The notes: generated by a model from the letters alone, not told the origin. Numbered from the stretch's first letter, positions 22,198-35,079 are shown. The stretch is 64,000 nucleotides of DNA from Talinum fruticosum (GCA_021018815.1 JAITYX010000025.1:2576501-2640500); one strand, 5' to 3'. Made by a program: numbers and translations.

Positions 22198-22959
22198 TTA
22201 ACTTGAGGCACCGAAGGTTTGGGCTGGATACGAGATAACACCACCAGCTTGAACCTTTGGAATTAATTGAACACCACTAAGCTTGCCAAGCCTAGATAAA
22301 GGAATTAAGAGTTTTGAGGGAAAGAGCACACAACTCAATCAATTTTCATTCATCATCATTCTATCCCTTTTACAAGGAATGAAGCCACTATTTATAGTGG
22401 CTTCTAAGCGAGTAGCCACGAGTAATCTAAGGGCTAATAAAGCCTTACAATGTTAAGGGTGGAGATTAAACTAGGAATAATCAAAAGAGGACAAGAAAAA
22501 GAAGCTTCTATTTGGGAACATGTGGACACTATTCATGGTGCAATCCTAGCCTAGTATTGGATTTGCTCTTCTCCAAGCTTCACTTTGATTGGCTATAGAT
22601 TTTGATTGCCTCCACCAAATAAGGTGTTTTCCATTTCTCTATATTGTTACACAAGTCTACTTTGCACCCATGCAGCTTGACCTTGCATTTGACCCTCCGA
22701 GCATTGACTTTTTGACCTTTAAAGACTCGTAGCTTTCATTATGGCTGGTTCTGGCCGGTTTGCTTGTTTTGCTCATTCTAGCCTTTTCCACTCTTATTCT
22801 TGGTTCAACTCTCATAACCCATTGCTAGCTTGCTCAATTCGGTTTAGAATAGGTGACTTGACAACCCGAAATTGATCTTCTCTCCAAAGTAGCTCTTCTT
22901 GCACCTTTGCTAGTAAGTCATGACCCTTAGTAGCTTGATTACTATGGAGGTCTCCATCA

Positions 22960-24389
22960 TACTTATCTATTATGACCACGAAGCACTCAAGTATATACAA
23001 GGGCAGCATAAGTTAAATCCACGGAATGGCAAATGGGTGCAGTACCTCCAAACATTTCACTTCACCAACAAACACAAATCGGGTAAGATGAACAACTGGG
23101 CATGCGCTTTATCTAGAAGGTATCTCTTGTTGTTTTAATTAGAAACTCAAGTACTTGGTTTTGAGCATTTAAAGTCCTCGTATATTGAAGATAAGGATCT
23201 GGGAAAACTGTACCAAGATTGCCAAAAACACCCCAAAGGCGAGTTTTTAATTCAAGATGGCTTTCTTTTCAAAGGCACTCGGTTGTGTATCATTGTGGTA
23301 TAAGAGAACTCTTGAACTGGGGCATTGGCTGGCCATTTCGGTGTTAACAAGACGTTATGCATAATTAGTGAGCACTATTTCTGGCCCAACATGGAGAAGG
23401 ACGTATAAGATATCCGGAAGAGGTGTGCGGTGTGCCAAGAAGCAAAGAGCCACTCCCCTCCGCAAGGGCTCTACTCCCCTCTTCCTACACCCAACCAGCC
23501 ATGGGAAGATGTGAGCCTAGACTTCATACTAGGCTTACCAAAAACTCAAAGGAATAAGGATTCAATTCTGGTCGTAGTGGATAGGTTTTCCAAAATGGCT
23601 CATTTCATCCCATGTAACAAAACAAATGATGCAACTCATTTCGCTGACTTGTACTTCACGGAGATTGTTAGACTCCATGGCATCCCAAAATCCATGGTTT
23701 CGAGACAGAGACAGCAAGTTGTTGAGTCATTTTTGGATCGCCCTTTGGAAGAAATTGGGAACCAAGCTACAATTCAGTACTACTTGTCATCCTCAAACAG
23801 ATGGACAAACCAAGGTAACAAATCGGACGTTGGGCATGCTATTGAGGGCCTTGATCAAAACAAACGTGAAAGCTTGGGACCAACTTCTTGATCATGCTGA
23901 GTTTGCATACAATGGTGCTCCAAGTAAGACCAAGGGCATGAGTCCCTTCAAAATAGTCTATGGAGTTGAACCACTTACTCCTCTAGACTTAACACCGAGA
24001 GGCATGGATGGAAAGCCTAGCATGGAAGCTGCCAAAAGGTGCAACATATCCAGAATATGCATGAGAAAGTGAGGGGCAAAATTGAGCAATCCAACTTTGC
24101 ACATAATCGGTGAGTTGATAAGGGAAGAAAGAAGAAGGTTTTTCACCCGGAGATCTAGTTTGGGTACACCTAAAGAGGAGCGTTTTCCTTCCAAAAGAAA
24201 GAGCAAGCTATTGCCAACGGCTAAAGGGCCATTTAAGGTGCTTGAGAGGATAAATGACAATGCCTACAAAGTTGATTTACCCGATGATTATGGAGTCTCC
24301 GCAAGTGTTAATGTGGGTAGCATCTCTCCTTACTTTAAGGATGATACCCTAGAGAATTTGAGGGCAAATTCTTCTCTACAAGGGGAGGA
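22960..24389 (+). pseudogene. GyB2 pol 3' part: RNase H end and integrase
   Basis: Starts inside RNase H ([18 protein letters not shown], then KHKSGKMNNWACALSRRYLL) because NA2 occupies the upstream side. Integrase follows: [75 protein letters not shown], then a frameshift near 23700 into [17 protein letters not shown] and [20 protein letters not shown]. The glutamate of the catalytic triad reads Lys (TKVTNRT for TEVTNRT), and the second Asp region is frameshifted. The end reads ISPYFKDDTLENLRANSSLQ and a purine tract AAGGGGAGGA. Confidence 0.88.
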
Positions 24390-26670
24390 TGATGGAGATA
24401 TCCCTATTGACCAGGCTACTAAGGGTCATGGCTTGACAGCTAAAATACAAGGTCCATCTTTTAGTGGTGATCAACTTTGGGCTTCTAAATGACCCATTCT
24501 GGTTCGAGTTGTGCAAGCCGACTATGGGTTAGGAGAGCCCTAAAACTCTTTATACTAAGACCATGATGATGCCAATAAGTGGTCCCTAGGAGTAGAACCA
24601 GAAATAACAAGGGAAAAGGCTAGAAATGCCAAAACAAGAAAAACGAACAGTTTTGGAGCATTTCGATGTATAGTGGGAGCGAAAGCAAAAAGATAAGCAA
24701 AGCCGTGAACAAGCTGCCCGGACAGATTAGGACCTGCGGGTGCGGTTTTGGGGAAAAGGGTGAAAGGAGGGGCAAATGATGGAGTTTTTGGACGACATTT
24801 GGTGGAGGGTTAGTTAACTGGTTGGGGAAGGTTGTGGTAAAATTTGGGCAGCATCCAAGGTTGGGATCACCTTGAGCCAAAGGCAAACAGAAGGTCACGC
24901 TGGGCGGCTGTCCAGAATGAGGTTCTTTGTTTGTTTTTGGTGCTGAGGATGGAATATTTCTTGGATTGAGCTACAATTTGGTGGGAATGGTCTCAACTCG
25001 TGTAGGATGGTGTGTATGAAATTTGGGAAGGAGATGAGATGTGGATTGGGAGATATGGATTGATGAAGTCGCTGGATAAATCCCGGGTTCCGGCCTCGGA
25101 TACGTAAACACCACCAAGCTGAACCGAGGGGCACCTTGCAATCCGGCCGGATACGGAAACACCACCGGGGATTGTAAGGACTCAAAGGACACCACCAAGC
25201 TTGCCAAGGCTCGAATACAGCAATGAGAATTCAAGGGGTTGAGAAATCCATCTCAAAAGAGCAAAGCTCAAAGTTCATATATTCATCAAGGTTAGTGTTT
25301 ACAAAGTTCAATGCTTAAACTATTTATAAGGAAATAAAACATGCTGAAAATTAATCAAAACTAAAACATAATCTAAGGCCTAAAAGAAAGATTGCAAGAT
25401 CAATAGCCTAAGATATGTTAGCCCCTTGTGCAAGCCAATTTGGGAACATGTGGCTAATATGAAAGTTAATTCTAGCCAAGTATTTCCTACCCCTTGTGCA
25501 AGAAAGCTTGTCATAGGTCCAACACATAGATTCTTCCACTAGGGATGATGCTTGGAAATGCTTCTAGAATCCTCCTTGTTGCTGTCCACACATGACCCAT
25601 TCGAATGAGGTTAAAACATGGTTCATTCAGCCCTTGACATAAACCGGCCAGATTTGTGCTTGGTGCTCGGTTTTGAACCCTTTGGCATTTAGGACTTCTC
25701 TTTGTGGATTATTTTGCTCCAACTCTTGAACAATAATTATTTATGTATCAAAAGACGTAAAAGATAATTCTTCACCATAAACCAAGCTCTAGTTCATCAT
25801 GCAAAAGTTGAACCAGATTAGGTGCTAAAATATGATCTCCTTTCGGTTTGAGCTCCTTTTGTAGCTTTGACATGAACTCATGGCTCTTGGCTTAATGGCA
25901 TGTAAGGAGATCATGAACAAGTATGTTGTAGCCTTTTTAAATATCCATCAATTTCTACACGTTTGACTTTGGAGGCCTAAAAGTCTCGTGCTCGAAGGTC
26001 AATTAAAATGACTAGCATGATGGTTGTATAGCTGGCATGTAGAGCTTTCCAGAGACTCCAAATTCACTTGATTTGGAGAAGGGAATCAAATGCTAGAGCC
26101 AATCAAAGTGAAGCTTGGAGAAGGGGAAATCCAATACTTGGCTAGAATTGCACCATGAATAGTGCCACAAGTTCCCTCTTGGTGAAGCATCTTTTGTGGA
26201 TTATTCTTTTTGCTTAGTGTAATTTTATCCCTTGATCATGTAAAGCCTCTAATGGCCATTAGAATATGCTTAGCTTTATCTCTTTGGAGCATTACAAATA
26301 ATGCCTACTCAGTTGTAATGGAAGAGTTGATGATGAATGAGAAAATCGAGTGAGCTAAATGCTCTTCACCCCAAACTCTTGATTGCTTATCTTAGTGTGG
26401 CTAGCTAAGTGGTGTTTTAACAAGTCCTTGGAGCAAGCTGGTGGTGTTTCTTATCCATTGAAGACTTGGAATCTATCCCTTTGTATTTCCTATTTTGGTG
26501 CTCATGCTCGGTGCTGATTTTGCTTGGCATTAGTATTCTTATTCTCGTTGTTTATTTACTTGGTTTACTAGACACTCAAAACCCTCATTTCCCTCACTTT
26601 CTCCCTACACTAAACTAGCCCTCTTAGCTTGTTTTTGGCCAGATTGTTCTCTCCCTAAAGAGATACATCA
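24390..26670 (+). repeat. GyB2 3' LTR (type B), interrupted by S3
   Basis: 24390-24659 plus 25956-26670, just under 1 kb net. TGATGGAGATATCCC start, AGATACATCA end. Contains CTTAG...CTAAG stem before TGGTG near 26390-26415. The right flank is another integrase copy (GyB3), so GyB2 inserted into GyB3; the left copy of its target duplication is gone. Confidence 0.82.
24665..25950 (-). mobile_element. S3: solo type A LTR
   Basis: 1286 bp, GATGTATAGTGGGAGCG to AATATCCATCA. ATTTC is duplicated at 24660-24664 and 25951-25955. The first T of the expected TGATG is missing. In its leader, CTTGG pairs with CCGAG (one G-T wobble) near 25095-25125. Confidence 0.88.
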
Positions 26671-27793
26671 ATTCCTCAATGTGGTAAAAGAGAACTCTTG
26701 ATCCGAGAGGTGTATAGTGGAGCCTTGGCTAGTCATTTTGGTGTAGATAAAACCATGAACATGCTTAGAGAGCATTACTTTTGGCCCAATATGGAGAAAG
26801 ATGTGCAAAACGTTTTGAAGAGGTGTGTGGTGTGCCAAGTAGCAAAGAGCCATTTACTCCTTCAAGGGCTCTACACCCCTCTTCCTACACCAAACCGGCC
26901 ATGGGAAAATGTAAGTTTACACTTCATACTAGGCATACCAAGAACTCAAACAAACAAATATTCAAATTTGATGGTGGTTGATAGGTTCTCCAAAATGGGT
27001 CATTTTCTTCCATGCAACAAGACCAATGATTCAACCCATGTGGTTGATTTGTATTTCAAGGAGATTGTGAGACTTCATGGCATCCCAAAATCCATGGTTT
27101 TGGACAGAGACACCAAGTTTTTGAGTCATTTTTGGGTCACTCTTTAGAAGAAGTTGGGAACTAAGCTCAAATTCAGCACTACTTGTCATCCTCAAACAGA
27201 TGGGCAAGCCGAGGTGACTAACCGAAAATTGGGCGTACTATTGAGGGCATTGATCAAAACCAATGTAATAGCGTGGGATCGGTTACTTGCTTATGCTGAA
27301 TTCACTCACTCACAATGAGGCTCTAAACAAGTCCACGTGTATAAGTCCTTTTAAAATAATCTATGGAGTTAAGCCACTTACTCCTTTGGATTTGACACCA
27401 AGAGGCATGGATGAAAAGCCAAGCTTGGATGCTACCAAGAGAGTCCACGAAATCATGAACATGTATGAGAAAGTTAGAGCCAAAATTGAGTAATCCAACC
27501 ACGCATACAAACAATGAGTTGATAAGGGCCGAAAGAAGATGGTTTGCCAATCCCGAGATTTAGTATGGGTACACCTAAGAAAGGAGCGTTTTCCTTCCAA
27601 AAGGAAGAACAAATTGATGCCAAGGGTAGAAGGGTATTTAAAGTAATTGCAAGGATCAATGACAATGCATACAAGGTTGATTTACCCAGTGATTATGGAG
27701 TCTCCTCAAGCTTTACCGTGGCTGACCTCTCTCCCTATTTTGAGGATGAAATTTTGCAAATTTGAGGTCAAATTCTTCTCAACAAGGGGAGGA
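26671..27793 (+). pseudogene. GyB3 integrase and pol C-terminus
   Basis: IPQCGKRELLIREVYSGALA, HFGVDKTMNMLREHYFWPNM and KRCVVCQVAKSH give the zinc-binding N-terminus. The core has a LHFILGIPRTQTN box (usual Asp replaced by His), [35 protein letters not shown] with its Asp, a stop at 27145-27147, then [17 protein letters not shown] with the Glu. C-terminal part frameshifted; ends NLRSNSSQQGED and AAGGGGAGGA. Upstream pol is absent because GyB2 lies there. Confidence 0.88.
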
Positions 27794-29123
27794 TGATGGA
27801 GATCTCCATGTTGACCATGTTGCTACCTCAAGCACTAAGGGCCATAACTTAATGGTTAGGACCCAAGAGGAGATACCTTGGTATGGTGCTAAACTTTGGA
27901 CTACAAAGTTCCCTATTCCAGTTCGAGTTGTCCAAAAATGCTAAGGGCTAGGAGTGCCCTAAAACTCTTTGTCTAAGACCATATTAAAGCTAAGAAGTGG
28001 TCTCTAGGAGTAGAAACAAAAATAACAAGGGGAGAGGCTAAAGCTGTCAAAATAATCAAAACAGGCGGTTTGACCCATTCTGCGCACTTAACTTTGGAGG
28101 CCTAAAACTCTATGTTTAGAAGATCATTTGGGTTAACCAAGCATTTAGCTGCATTGTTGACGTGTAGAGCTTCCAAGGCATACTAATTTTTGCTTGATTT
28201 GGAGTAAGGAATCAAAAGATACAACCTATCAAAGTGTGGCTTGAGGAAGGGGAAACAAATACTTGGCCAAAATTGCACCAAGAATTAGCACCTCTTGGCC
28301 GAAGCTTCTATTTTTCGTTCTTTTCTTGATTATTCCTTGTGTAATCCCTACCCTTAATGTTGCAAGGCTCTATTGCACATAATTATCTGATGGAGAGTGT
28401 ACAGCCCTTGGTTTTGAGCTGAAAGATGACAATCTTGAACGTGTAAGTATGCTCGGGAATCAACCAAAATGGCTTGAATTTATTTTAATTATTTTTGATC
28501 CGAGAGGATGCAAAGCCAAGAGTTTGATCTTTTATGAATTCATGTTCATAAATAATTCACCAAGAGCAAGAAGAAGAATCAAAGCTAGCCAAAGCTAGCC
28601 ATCTAAATTCCTCCATGTTAAACCAAGTGAATTCAACCTTGTCTAGCCATGGCAATGTCCATCCGTGAAATGCTACATGTGCTGCCTTTTCAAGACCAAT
28701 GCACATAAATAAATAATTGCTTAATTATGGTCGATCCATAATTCCTTGCAATTAGTTTCGGCTAGAATTGAAAACATCCAATGAAGCCCACGTGAAGAAG
28801 AATCTAGAAACATTCACTATGGTGGGAGTTGGTTTGAAGAAGGTTTGGCAAAGGGGAAAACAATCCATGGCCACATGTTCCCAAATGTTCAAATACTTGG
28901 CTAGAATTTCTCCTAGCTTAGCTTGGAGGAGGGGAAAGAATCTTTATGGTTTTTGTTTTCATTTTAGCTTTAATTTTCAGCTTTGTTTTCAGCTTTGTAA
29001 ATGCCATTATTAGGCATTATATATTCAGCTCATAGACTTCATGTAATGACACCTTTTGATGATTATATATGAGTTTACACTCTTGAGCTGGATTGCTCAT
29101 TTTTGAATCCTCAAAGCCGTATC

Positions 29124-30394
29124 CGATGTATAGTGAGGCGGAAGCAAAATCAAAAGGAAAACCGCAAGATGTGCAGCAAGGCGGAATAGGGTTTGCTTGT
29201 GCAGTCTTGGGAGATCGGGTTGAAGGAGGGGTAAATGGGCTTGGTTTTGGCTGAAATTTGGTGGGGAGTAAAGTAACAGGTAAAGGAAGGTTGTGACCAA
29301 ATTTCATAATTTTTGGATAAGGGGAACTCCCCGATCAAATAGCCGAAGTTGATGTAACCGGCTCGATGAACAGATTGATACCCTTTGTTTGGTTTTGACG
29401 TGGAGGACGGAACGGTTCTTGGATGCAACTGAAATTTGGAGGGATGGGAGTACACTGACTGGAAGGAAGGTGGTAAAAATTTGGAATAAAATGGCTGAGG
29501 GATTTGTGAGTTATGGGGCGGAAAAGTGAGGAATAGTACCTAGGCTCGAGCTCGGATACAGCAACACCACCGAGTGAACCAAGGGGCGCTCTCAAGTGAT
29601 CCGGATACGTAAACACCACTCGGGACTTAAGAGACTCAAAGAACACCACCGTGAGGCCAAGCACGGATATAGCTTTGAGGATTCAAGAACAAGCAATCCA
29701 GCTCAAGAGTATTAACTCATATATATTCATCAAAAGGTGTCATTACATGGAGTATATGAGCTGAATATATAATGCCTAATAATGGCATTTACAAAGCTGA
29801 AAACAAAGCTGAAAATTAAAGCTAAAATGAAATAAAAACCATAAAGATTCTTTCCCCTCCTCCAAGCTAAGCTAGGAGAAATTCTAGCCAAGTATTTGAA
29901 CTTTTGGGAACATGTGGCCATGGATTGTTTTCCCTTTGCCAAGCCTTCTTCAAAACCAACTCCCACTAGGGTGAGTGCTTCTAGAATACTCCTTAATATG
30001 TGTCATTGGATGCTGGTAATTAGGTGCTTAACTTAGGCCATGTGGACCCTTGGACTGGCCCTCTTGATTATTTATGGACAATGGCAAAACAATAACACTT
30101 GGAACAAATCATGGCCGGGTTTTACCCTTTCTTCAACGTGGAGGAATTTAGGAATTTTAGGTGACTATCTTGGAACTGTACTAAGCTCTTGCTCATAACC
30201 CCATGGAAGAACATTTATTTATAAACAAGATCATAACGATTTTGATGTCCTTGTTTACTCAACCTCCGGTATCCTTTAACAAAATGCTTGAAACCATGGA
30301 CATATCAAGTAATCCCGGTTCCTTCTTGATCATGCAAAGCTCGTTAGGATGGACATTTCTCAGCTGAAGATGTTGGGCTGTCCACTCTCCATCA
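29124..30394 (-). repeat. NA4 3' LTR
   Basis: 1271 bp, CGATGTATAGTGAGGCGG to TGTCCACTCTCCATCA. A leader stem CTCGG/CCGAG with loop TGGTGTTGCTGTAT lies near 29550-29575. Confidence 0.88.
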
Positions 30395-32200
30395 TTCTCC
30401 CTTGTAGGAAAGAATTTGCCCTCAAATTCTTATAAACAATATTTTCCATGTGTGGAAAAAATTTTGGGATGTTAGAGCTTGCGGTGAGGTTGAGGATGAA
30501 GGGACCTTTTGTGCATGTACAGCAGGTTTGTTGCGTGGAAAGGTGCTGGACATTCAGCCAGAATGGAGGGTTCGCTAGCATGCTCATGGTGTAGAGGTGG
30601 ACTTGGTCCACAAAAACTTCATTATGAGGCATACAAATCCGAGTACCATTGGGGAAACAAACAACACTCTCCGGTGCCACCCAATTTGGTTCTACACACT
30701 CCATTGAGACCTCTTGAGCCCTCGGGTTCAACCTTAGGGGATACTCCCTTAACATAAACAAAATCATGTATTCGTGGTCAAACAATTCTTCTTTGAACAT
30801 GCTTTGGAAAGATAATCCGTGTACACCATGTTGAGAACTCAAAAACCGGGTACCCTTAGGAAGAAAGTTATCCTCCCATGGCTCCAAAAGGTTTGTTTCT
30901 ACCCTTGGAGTCTCTTGTTTCTCTCCTCGATATTCTGTCCACACTTCTTCATCACAATCTAGTTGGTAGGAGGGGCTGGTCTGTTGGGCTGGAAATCTCA
31001 TGGTATTGCAAGGTTCTTTGTGGAGACAAATTAGGAGGGATTCGATTTGGAAGGGCGGGGAAAAATTTGGTTTGTGGTGCTTTGGCAAGGGGCTGGAAAT
31101 TTTGTGGAGGTTTCTTAGCTATATGCGGGGGTGAGAGGATGTGTTTTTGGCTAGGCTTAAGCTCTCGTTGCTTGTCTTTGAGAAGGAGTTCTCCAAGCGC
31201 AAGCAAAAGGTCATTTTGAGGAGAAGAGCTTTGTAGTTTGGATTTGATGCATTCGATTGTGGGTAAAGGTGGTTTAAGTGGAGGGGTAAGGATGGGGTTT
31301 AAGTCAACCATGGGAAGGCTTTTTGGTGGTGGTATGTGGGCAGATTTGGTTGATGGGGTTTCGGTTGAGGGTAGGCTTGCGGGCTCTCTTGTGGACTTGT
31401 CTTTGTGGGTTGGTCTAAATGCTCCTCTTTTCTTTTGCTACACACCACAATGTCATTAAAGTGCACAACCACAAACTTCTTGAAGATTACTTGAACATCC
31501 TCATTCCGCCATAAAGGGTACTCCCTTCGCATTGTCACAATTATGCTAACATGTTCAACCATACCCTCATGGTGCACTCCTTGGCTAGGCAGCTCTTGTA
31601 TGTCACCATGTGAACTCCAAAATCGAGTGTCCTCAAGAAGGAAATCATCCTTCCTTGGCACCAAAAAAATGACTCCATGTATGGTCTTTCTCCTTTCTCT
31701 TCTAGCGTGCTCATGATGTGGTAAAAATGATCTTGGCCAGTCAAAGTTCCATGATAAAATATACAACCCCATGTGCTTTTGGTAAGGAAGTCATCTTCCT
31801 TTGGTACCAAAAGAATAGGCTCCACATATTCCTTCACCATGCCTAGAGTTTTGTTCACCATGTTCGGCCATAAGGGATGCTCATTTGAAATGCTCATGGT
31901 TGTACCAAGATAAGGGCTCCAACACCAAGTGCCCTCAAAAGGGAAGCCGTCCTTACTTGGCACCAAGAAAGTAGACTCCACACAAGGACTTTCCTCTTTC
32001 TCTCCTAAGCTTTTGGCCAACGGTTCAATAACTTGTTTTTGGTCCTCTTGAACACTTCTAGGATCCACTCCATAGGCTGGTGTATAGTTGATGGTTCTTG
32101 CAATGGGGTTGGCAAGATGTTGTAGGGTTCTTTGTGGTGGAGAGCTAGGAGGAGCTTCGTTTGGGAGATCGTGGGCAATCAACTCATGGGCTAGACAAAA
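30395..32200 (-). pseudogene. NA4 module 3: repeated integrase N-terminal units with an RT box
   Basis: Minus strand, three long open stretches (32182-31541, 31772-31299, 31088-30360). Each has units of the form V/ES-FLVP-K-DGF-GT-W followed by PLWPNM, e.g. STFLVPSKDGFPFEGTWCW and EHPLWPNMVNKTLGM; YVEPILLVPKEDDFLTKSTW; and FPNGTRICMPHNEVFVDQV with SMLANPPFWLNVQ. These mirror the integrase segment QDGYLFKGTR-CIPHCG ... MLREHYFWPNM. Around 31440-31500 an RT catalytic box survives as FVVVHFNDIVVC, with YFDD changed to HFND. A start like KQVIEPLAKSLGEK recalls the protease-RT linker. It ends NLRANSFLQG. Probably a pol deletion and duplication product. Confidence 0.68.
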
Positions 32201-32800
32201 CTCATGTTATGTTGCTTTGAGAACATTTTCTCCATGAGTTAGGTTGGTTGGGGTGGAATCATTTGGTTTCTGTTGTGGGATTTGGCTCGATGAGAAAGGG
32301 ATCAATGTGATCCTCTTGCCATCTTTAGTAAAGGTATAGGTATTCAAGAATCCATCATACATGACTCTCTTATCAAAGAGCCAAGGCCTCCCTAGCAACA
32401 AATGACAAGCATCTATTGGAATAATATCACACCATATCTCATCGAAATAATTTTTCCCAATACTAAATGACATAAGGCATCTAGAATTGACTTAGAATGT
32501 TTCACCTTGATGAACCCATTGAAGGTTGTAAGGATGAAACAAGAAGTCCAAGCTTTTCCACCATAGCCAACGAGGCTATATTCATGCAACTACCATCATC
32601 AATGATGGTTGAGCATACTTTGCTTAGCACGGTTCCTCTTGTATAGAAAATATTTTCTCGTTGCTCTTCACTTGACTCCTTGAAGCCGCTCAAGGTCCTT
32701 CTCAAAAATAGGCTTGCGTTCATGATCGAGATTTTTGTAAGGCTGGCTGTTTTTGGTGTTTTGGTTATATGTGGGATGGATACAATCACCTAAGGTTCAG
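32201..32800 (-). pseudogene. NA4 protease remnant
   Basis: Minus strand: FKESSEEQRENIFYTRGTVL, SKVCSTIIDDGSCMNIASLA (active-site D-D-G-S where relatives have D-G-G-S or DSG), MVEKLGL; then after a frameshift SIGKNYFDEIWCDIIPIDAC, HLLLGRPWLFDKRVMYDGFL and NTYTFTKDGKRITLIPF. The protease fold is nearly complete in length. There is no gag between it and the primer-binding site. Confidence 0.82.
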
Positions 32801-32821
32801 AACTTGCTCTGATACAAAAGT

Positions 32822-34092
32822 TGATGTATAGTGAGGCGGAGGCAAAATCAAAAGGGAAAACCGTAAGATGTGCAGCCAGGCGAGAATAGGGTCGCTTGCG
32901 CAGTCTTGGGAGATCGGGTGGAAGGAGGGGTAAATAGGTTTCGTTTTTGCTGAAATTTGGTGGGGAGTGAGGTAACAGGTAAAGGAAGGTTGTGACCAAA
33001 TTTCGTAAGTTTTGGATAAGGGGAACTCCCTGATCAAATAGCCGAAGTTGATGTAACCGGCTGGATGGACAGATTGATACCCTTTGTTTGGTTTTGATGT
33101 GGAGGACGGAAAGGTTCTTGGATGAGGCTGAAATTTGGAGGGATGGGAGTACACTGACTGGAAGGAAGGTGGTTAAAATTTGGAATAAAATGGCTGAGGG
33201 ATTTGTAAGTTATGGGGCGGAAAAGTGAGGGATAGTACCAAGGCTCGGGCTCGGATACAACGAACACCACCGAGTGAACCAAGAGGCGCTCTCAAGTGAT
33301 CCGGATACAGAAACACCACCGGGACTTAAGAGACTCAAAGAACACCACCGTGAGGCCAAGCATGGATACAGCTTTGAGGATTCAAGAACGAGCAATCTAG
33401 CTCAAGAGTATTAACTCATATATATTCATTAAAAGGTGTCATTACATGGAGTATGTGAGCTGAATATATAATGCCTAACAATGGCATTTACAAAGCTGAA
33501 AACAAAGCTGAAAATTAAAGCTAAAATGAAACAAAAATCATAAAGATTCTTTCCCCTCCTCCAAGCTAAGCTAGGAGAAATTCTAGCCAAGTATTTGAAC
33601 TTTTGGGAACATGTGGCCATGGATTGTTTTCCCTTTGCCAAGCCTTCTTCAAACCAACTCCCACTAGGGTGAGTGCTTCTAGAATACTCCTTAATATGTG
33701 TCATTGGATGCTGGTCATTAGGTGCTTGACTGAGGCTATGCGAACCCTTGGACCGGCCCTCTTGATTATTTATGGACAATGGCAAAACAATAACACTTGG
33801 AACAAATCATGGCCGGGTTTTACCCTTGCTTCAACGTGCAGGAATTTAGGAATTTTAGGTGACTATCTTGGAACTCTACTAAGCTCTTGCTCATAACCCC
33901 ATGGAAGAACATTTATTTATAAACAAGATCATAAGGATTTTGATGTCCTTGTTTACTCAACCTCCGGTATCATTTAACAAAATGCTTGAAACCATGGACA
34001 TATCAAGTATTCCTGGTTCCTCCTTGATCATGCAAAGCTCGTTAGGATGGACATTTCTCAGCTGAAGATGTTGGGCTGTCCACTCTCCATTG
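32822..34092 (-). repeat. NA4 5' LTR
   Basis: 1271 bp, TGATGTATAGTGAGGCGG next to the primer-binding site, to CCACTCTCCATTG. A leader stem near 33240-33272 pairs CTCGG with CCGAG around TGGTGTTCGTTGTAT. Confidence 0.88.
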
Positions 34093-35079
34093 GTATCCGT
34101 GCTTGGCATCATGGTGGTGTCCTTTGAGTCTTTTAAGTCCCGGTGGTGTTTTCGTATCCGGAACAATTGAGAGCCCTCTTTGGTACACTCGGTGGTGTTC
34201 GTCGTATCCGAGCCCTAGCCTTGGTACTATCCCTTACTTTGCCGCCCCATAACTCACAAACTACTCATCCATTTCATTCGAAACTTTAACCACCATCATT
34301 CCAGATAGTCCACTTCCATTCCTCCAAATTTCAGCCACATCCAAGAACCCCTCCGTCCTTCACATCAAAACCAAACAAAGGGTGTCAAAGCTGTTCATCC
34401 AGCCGGTTGCATCAACTTCGGCTATTTGTTCAGGGAGTTCCCCTTATCCAAAACTTACAAAATTTGGTCACAACCTTTCTTTACCTGTTACCTAACGCCC
34501 CACCAAAGTTTAGCCAAAACCAAGCACATTTACCCCTCTTTTCACCCGATCTCCCAAGACTGCGCAAGCGGACCCTATTCTGCCCGACTGCACATCTTGC
34601 GGTTTTCCCTTTTGTTTTTGCTTCCGCCTCACTATACATCATTATCTTACCATAAAGCACTATATGTAGTGGCTTCTTTGCTTTGTATTCGGCGCTGTTT
34701 TTGATATATACAAAACCGAATGAGCCCTAGCTCTTGCCCTTAAAATTCTTGATTTCTTATCTTAATAGTGGCGTACTAAGTGGTCTTCTATCAAGTCCTT
34801 GGTGCAACCTAGTGGTGTGTCTTATCTAGCTCAATGCTTGGTGCGTCAAGTTTTAAATGGTGGTAAGCCTTATCCATTGAAGGCTTCAAATTTATCCCTT
34901 TTGTTCTATGTTTTGGATATTCGAATTGGTGCTAAGTTGCTTATTATCAATTGCTTCAGCTTCGGTTGCTCGCTTGCGCTTTGCTAAACCCCACTTCATC
35001 CCATTAAACTCTCTACACAAACTTGACCCCTTTTGCTCAGTTTCTAGCTAAATCACCCCTCTTCAGAAAAAGTACATCA

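Larger units (their letters stand above)
15911..22959 (-). mobile_element. NA2: non-autonomous type A element, minus strand
   Basis: On the minus strand: 5' LTR 20464-22959 (holding solo LTR S2), primer-binding site complement GCTCTAATACCG at 20448-20459, internal 16848-20463 (holding solo LTR S1), purine tract complement TCCTCCCCTTGTT at 16848-16860, and 3' LTR 15911-16847, whose left third is missing. The LTRs match closely along 15911-16847 and 22050-22959. Internal coding is gag tail, acidic linker and aORF; no pol enzyme is seen. The right flank 22960-22964 (TACTT) lies in a plus-strand gypsy RNase H; the left flank was deleted. Confidence 0.82.
20464..22959 (-). repeat. NA2 5' LTR, interrupted by S2
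   Basis: 20464-20644 plus 21898-22959, about 1.24 kb net. Left end TGATGTATCTTTTGG abuts the primer-binding-site complement; right end GGTCTCCATCA. Contains the leader stem-loop CAATGG/CCATTG at 22172-22197. Its left part resembles 61269-61410 of NA6 more than the other type A LTRs. Confidence 0.82.
29124..34092 (-). mobile_element. NA4: complete non-autonomous type A element
   Basis: 4969 bp, minus strand. 3' LTR 29124-30394 and 5' LTR 32822-34092 are both 1271 bp and very similar by eye. Primer-binding-site complement GCTCTGATACAA at 32806-32817; purine tract complement TTCTCCCTTGTAGG at 30395-30408. The target duplication is best read as GTATC (29119-29123 and 34093-34097), with the terminal bases mutated (CGATG left, CATTG right). 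The interior (30395-32821) has protease remnants and module 3 but no gag, RNase H or integrase core. Confidence 0.9.
28388..34641 (+). mobile_element. S4: solo type A LTR carrying NA4
   Basis: 28388-29118 plus 34093-34641, about 1.28 kb net. TGATGGAGAGTGTAC start, CCTCACTATACATCA end; TTATC duplicated at 28383-28387 and 34642-34646. The NA4 insertion splits it within its leader at GTATCC. Confidence 0.9.
27794..35079 (+). repeat. GyB3 3' LTR (type B), interrupted by S4
   Basis: 27794-28387 plus 34647-35079, about 1.03 kb net. TGATGGAGATCTCC start; ends AAAGTACATCA. It aligns by eye with the GyB2 LTR (TCTTTGTCTAAGACCAT region, GAGGCCTAAAACTC region, and the TATCTTAGTGTGG-like leader at about 34755). 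Flanked on the right by NA7. Confidence 0.82.

Noticed and set aside
30360..31088. Long minus-strand ORF as a possible env or host gene
   Set aside because: Its repeated units match module 3 of NA1, NA3 and NA5 and resemble the integrase N-terminus; no signal peptide or membrane segment seen.
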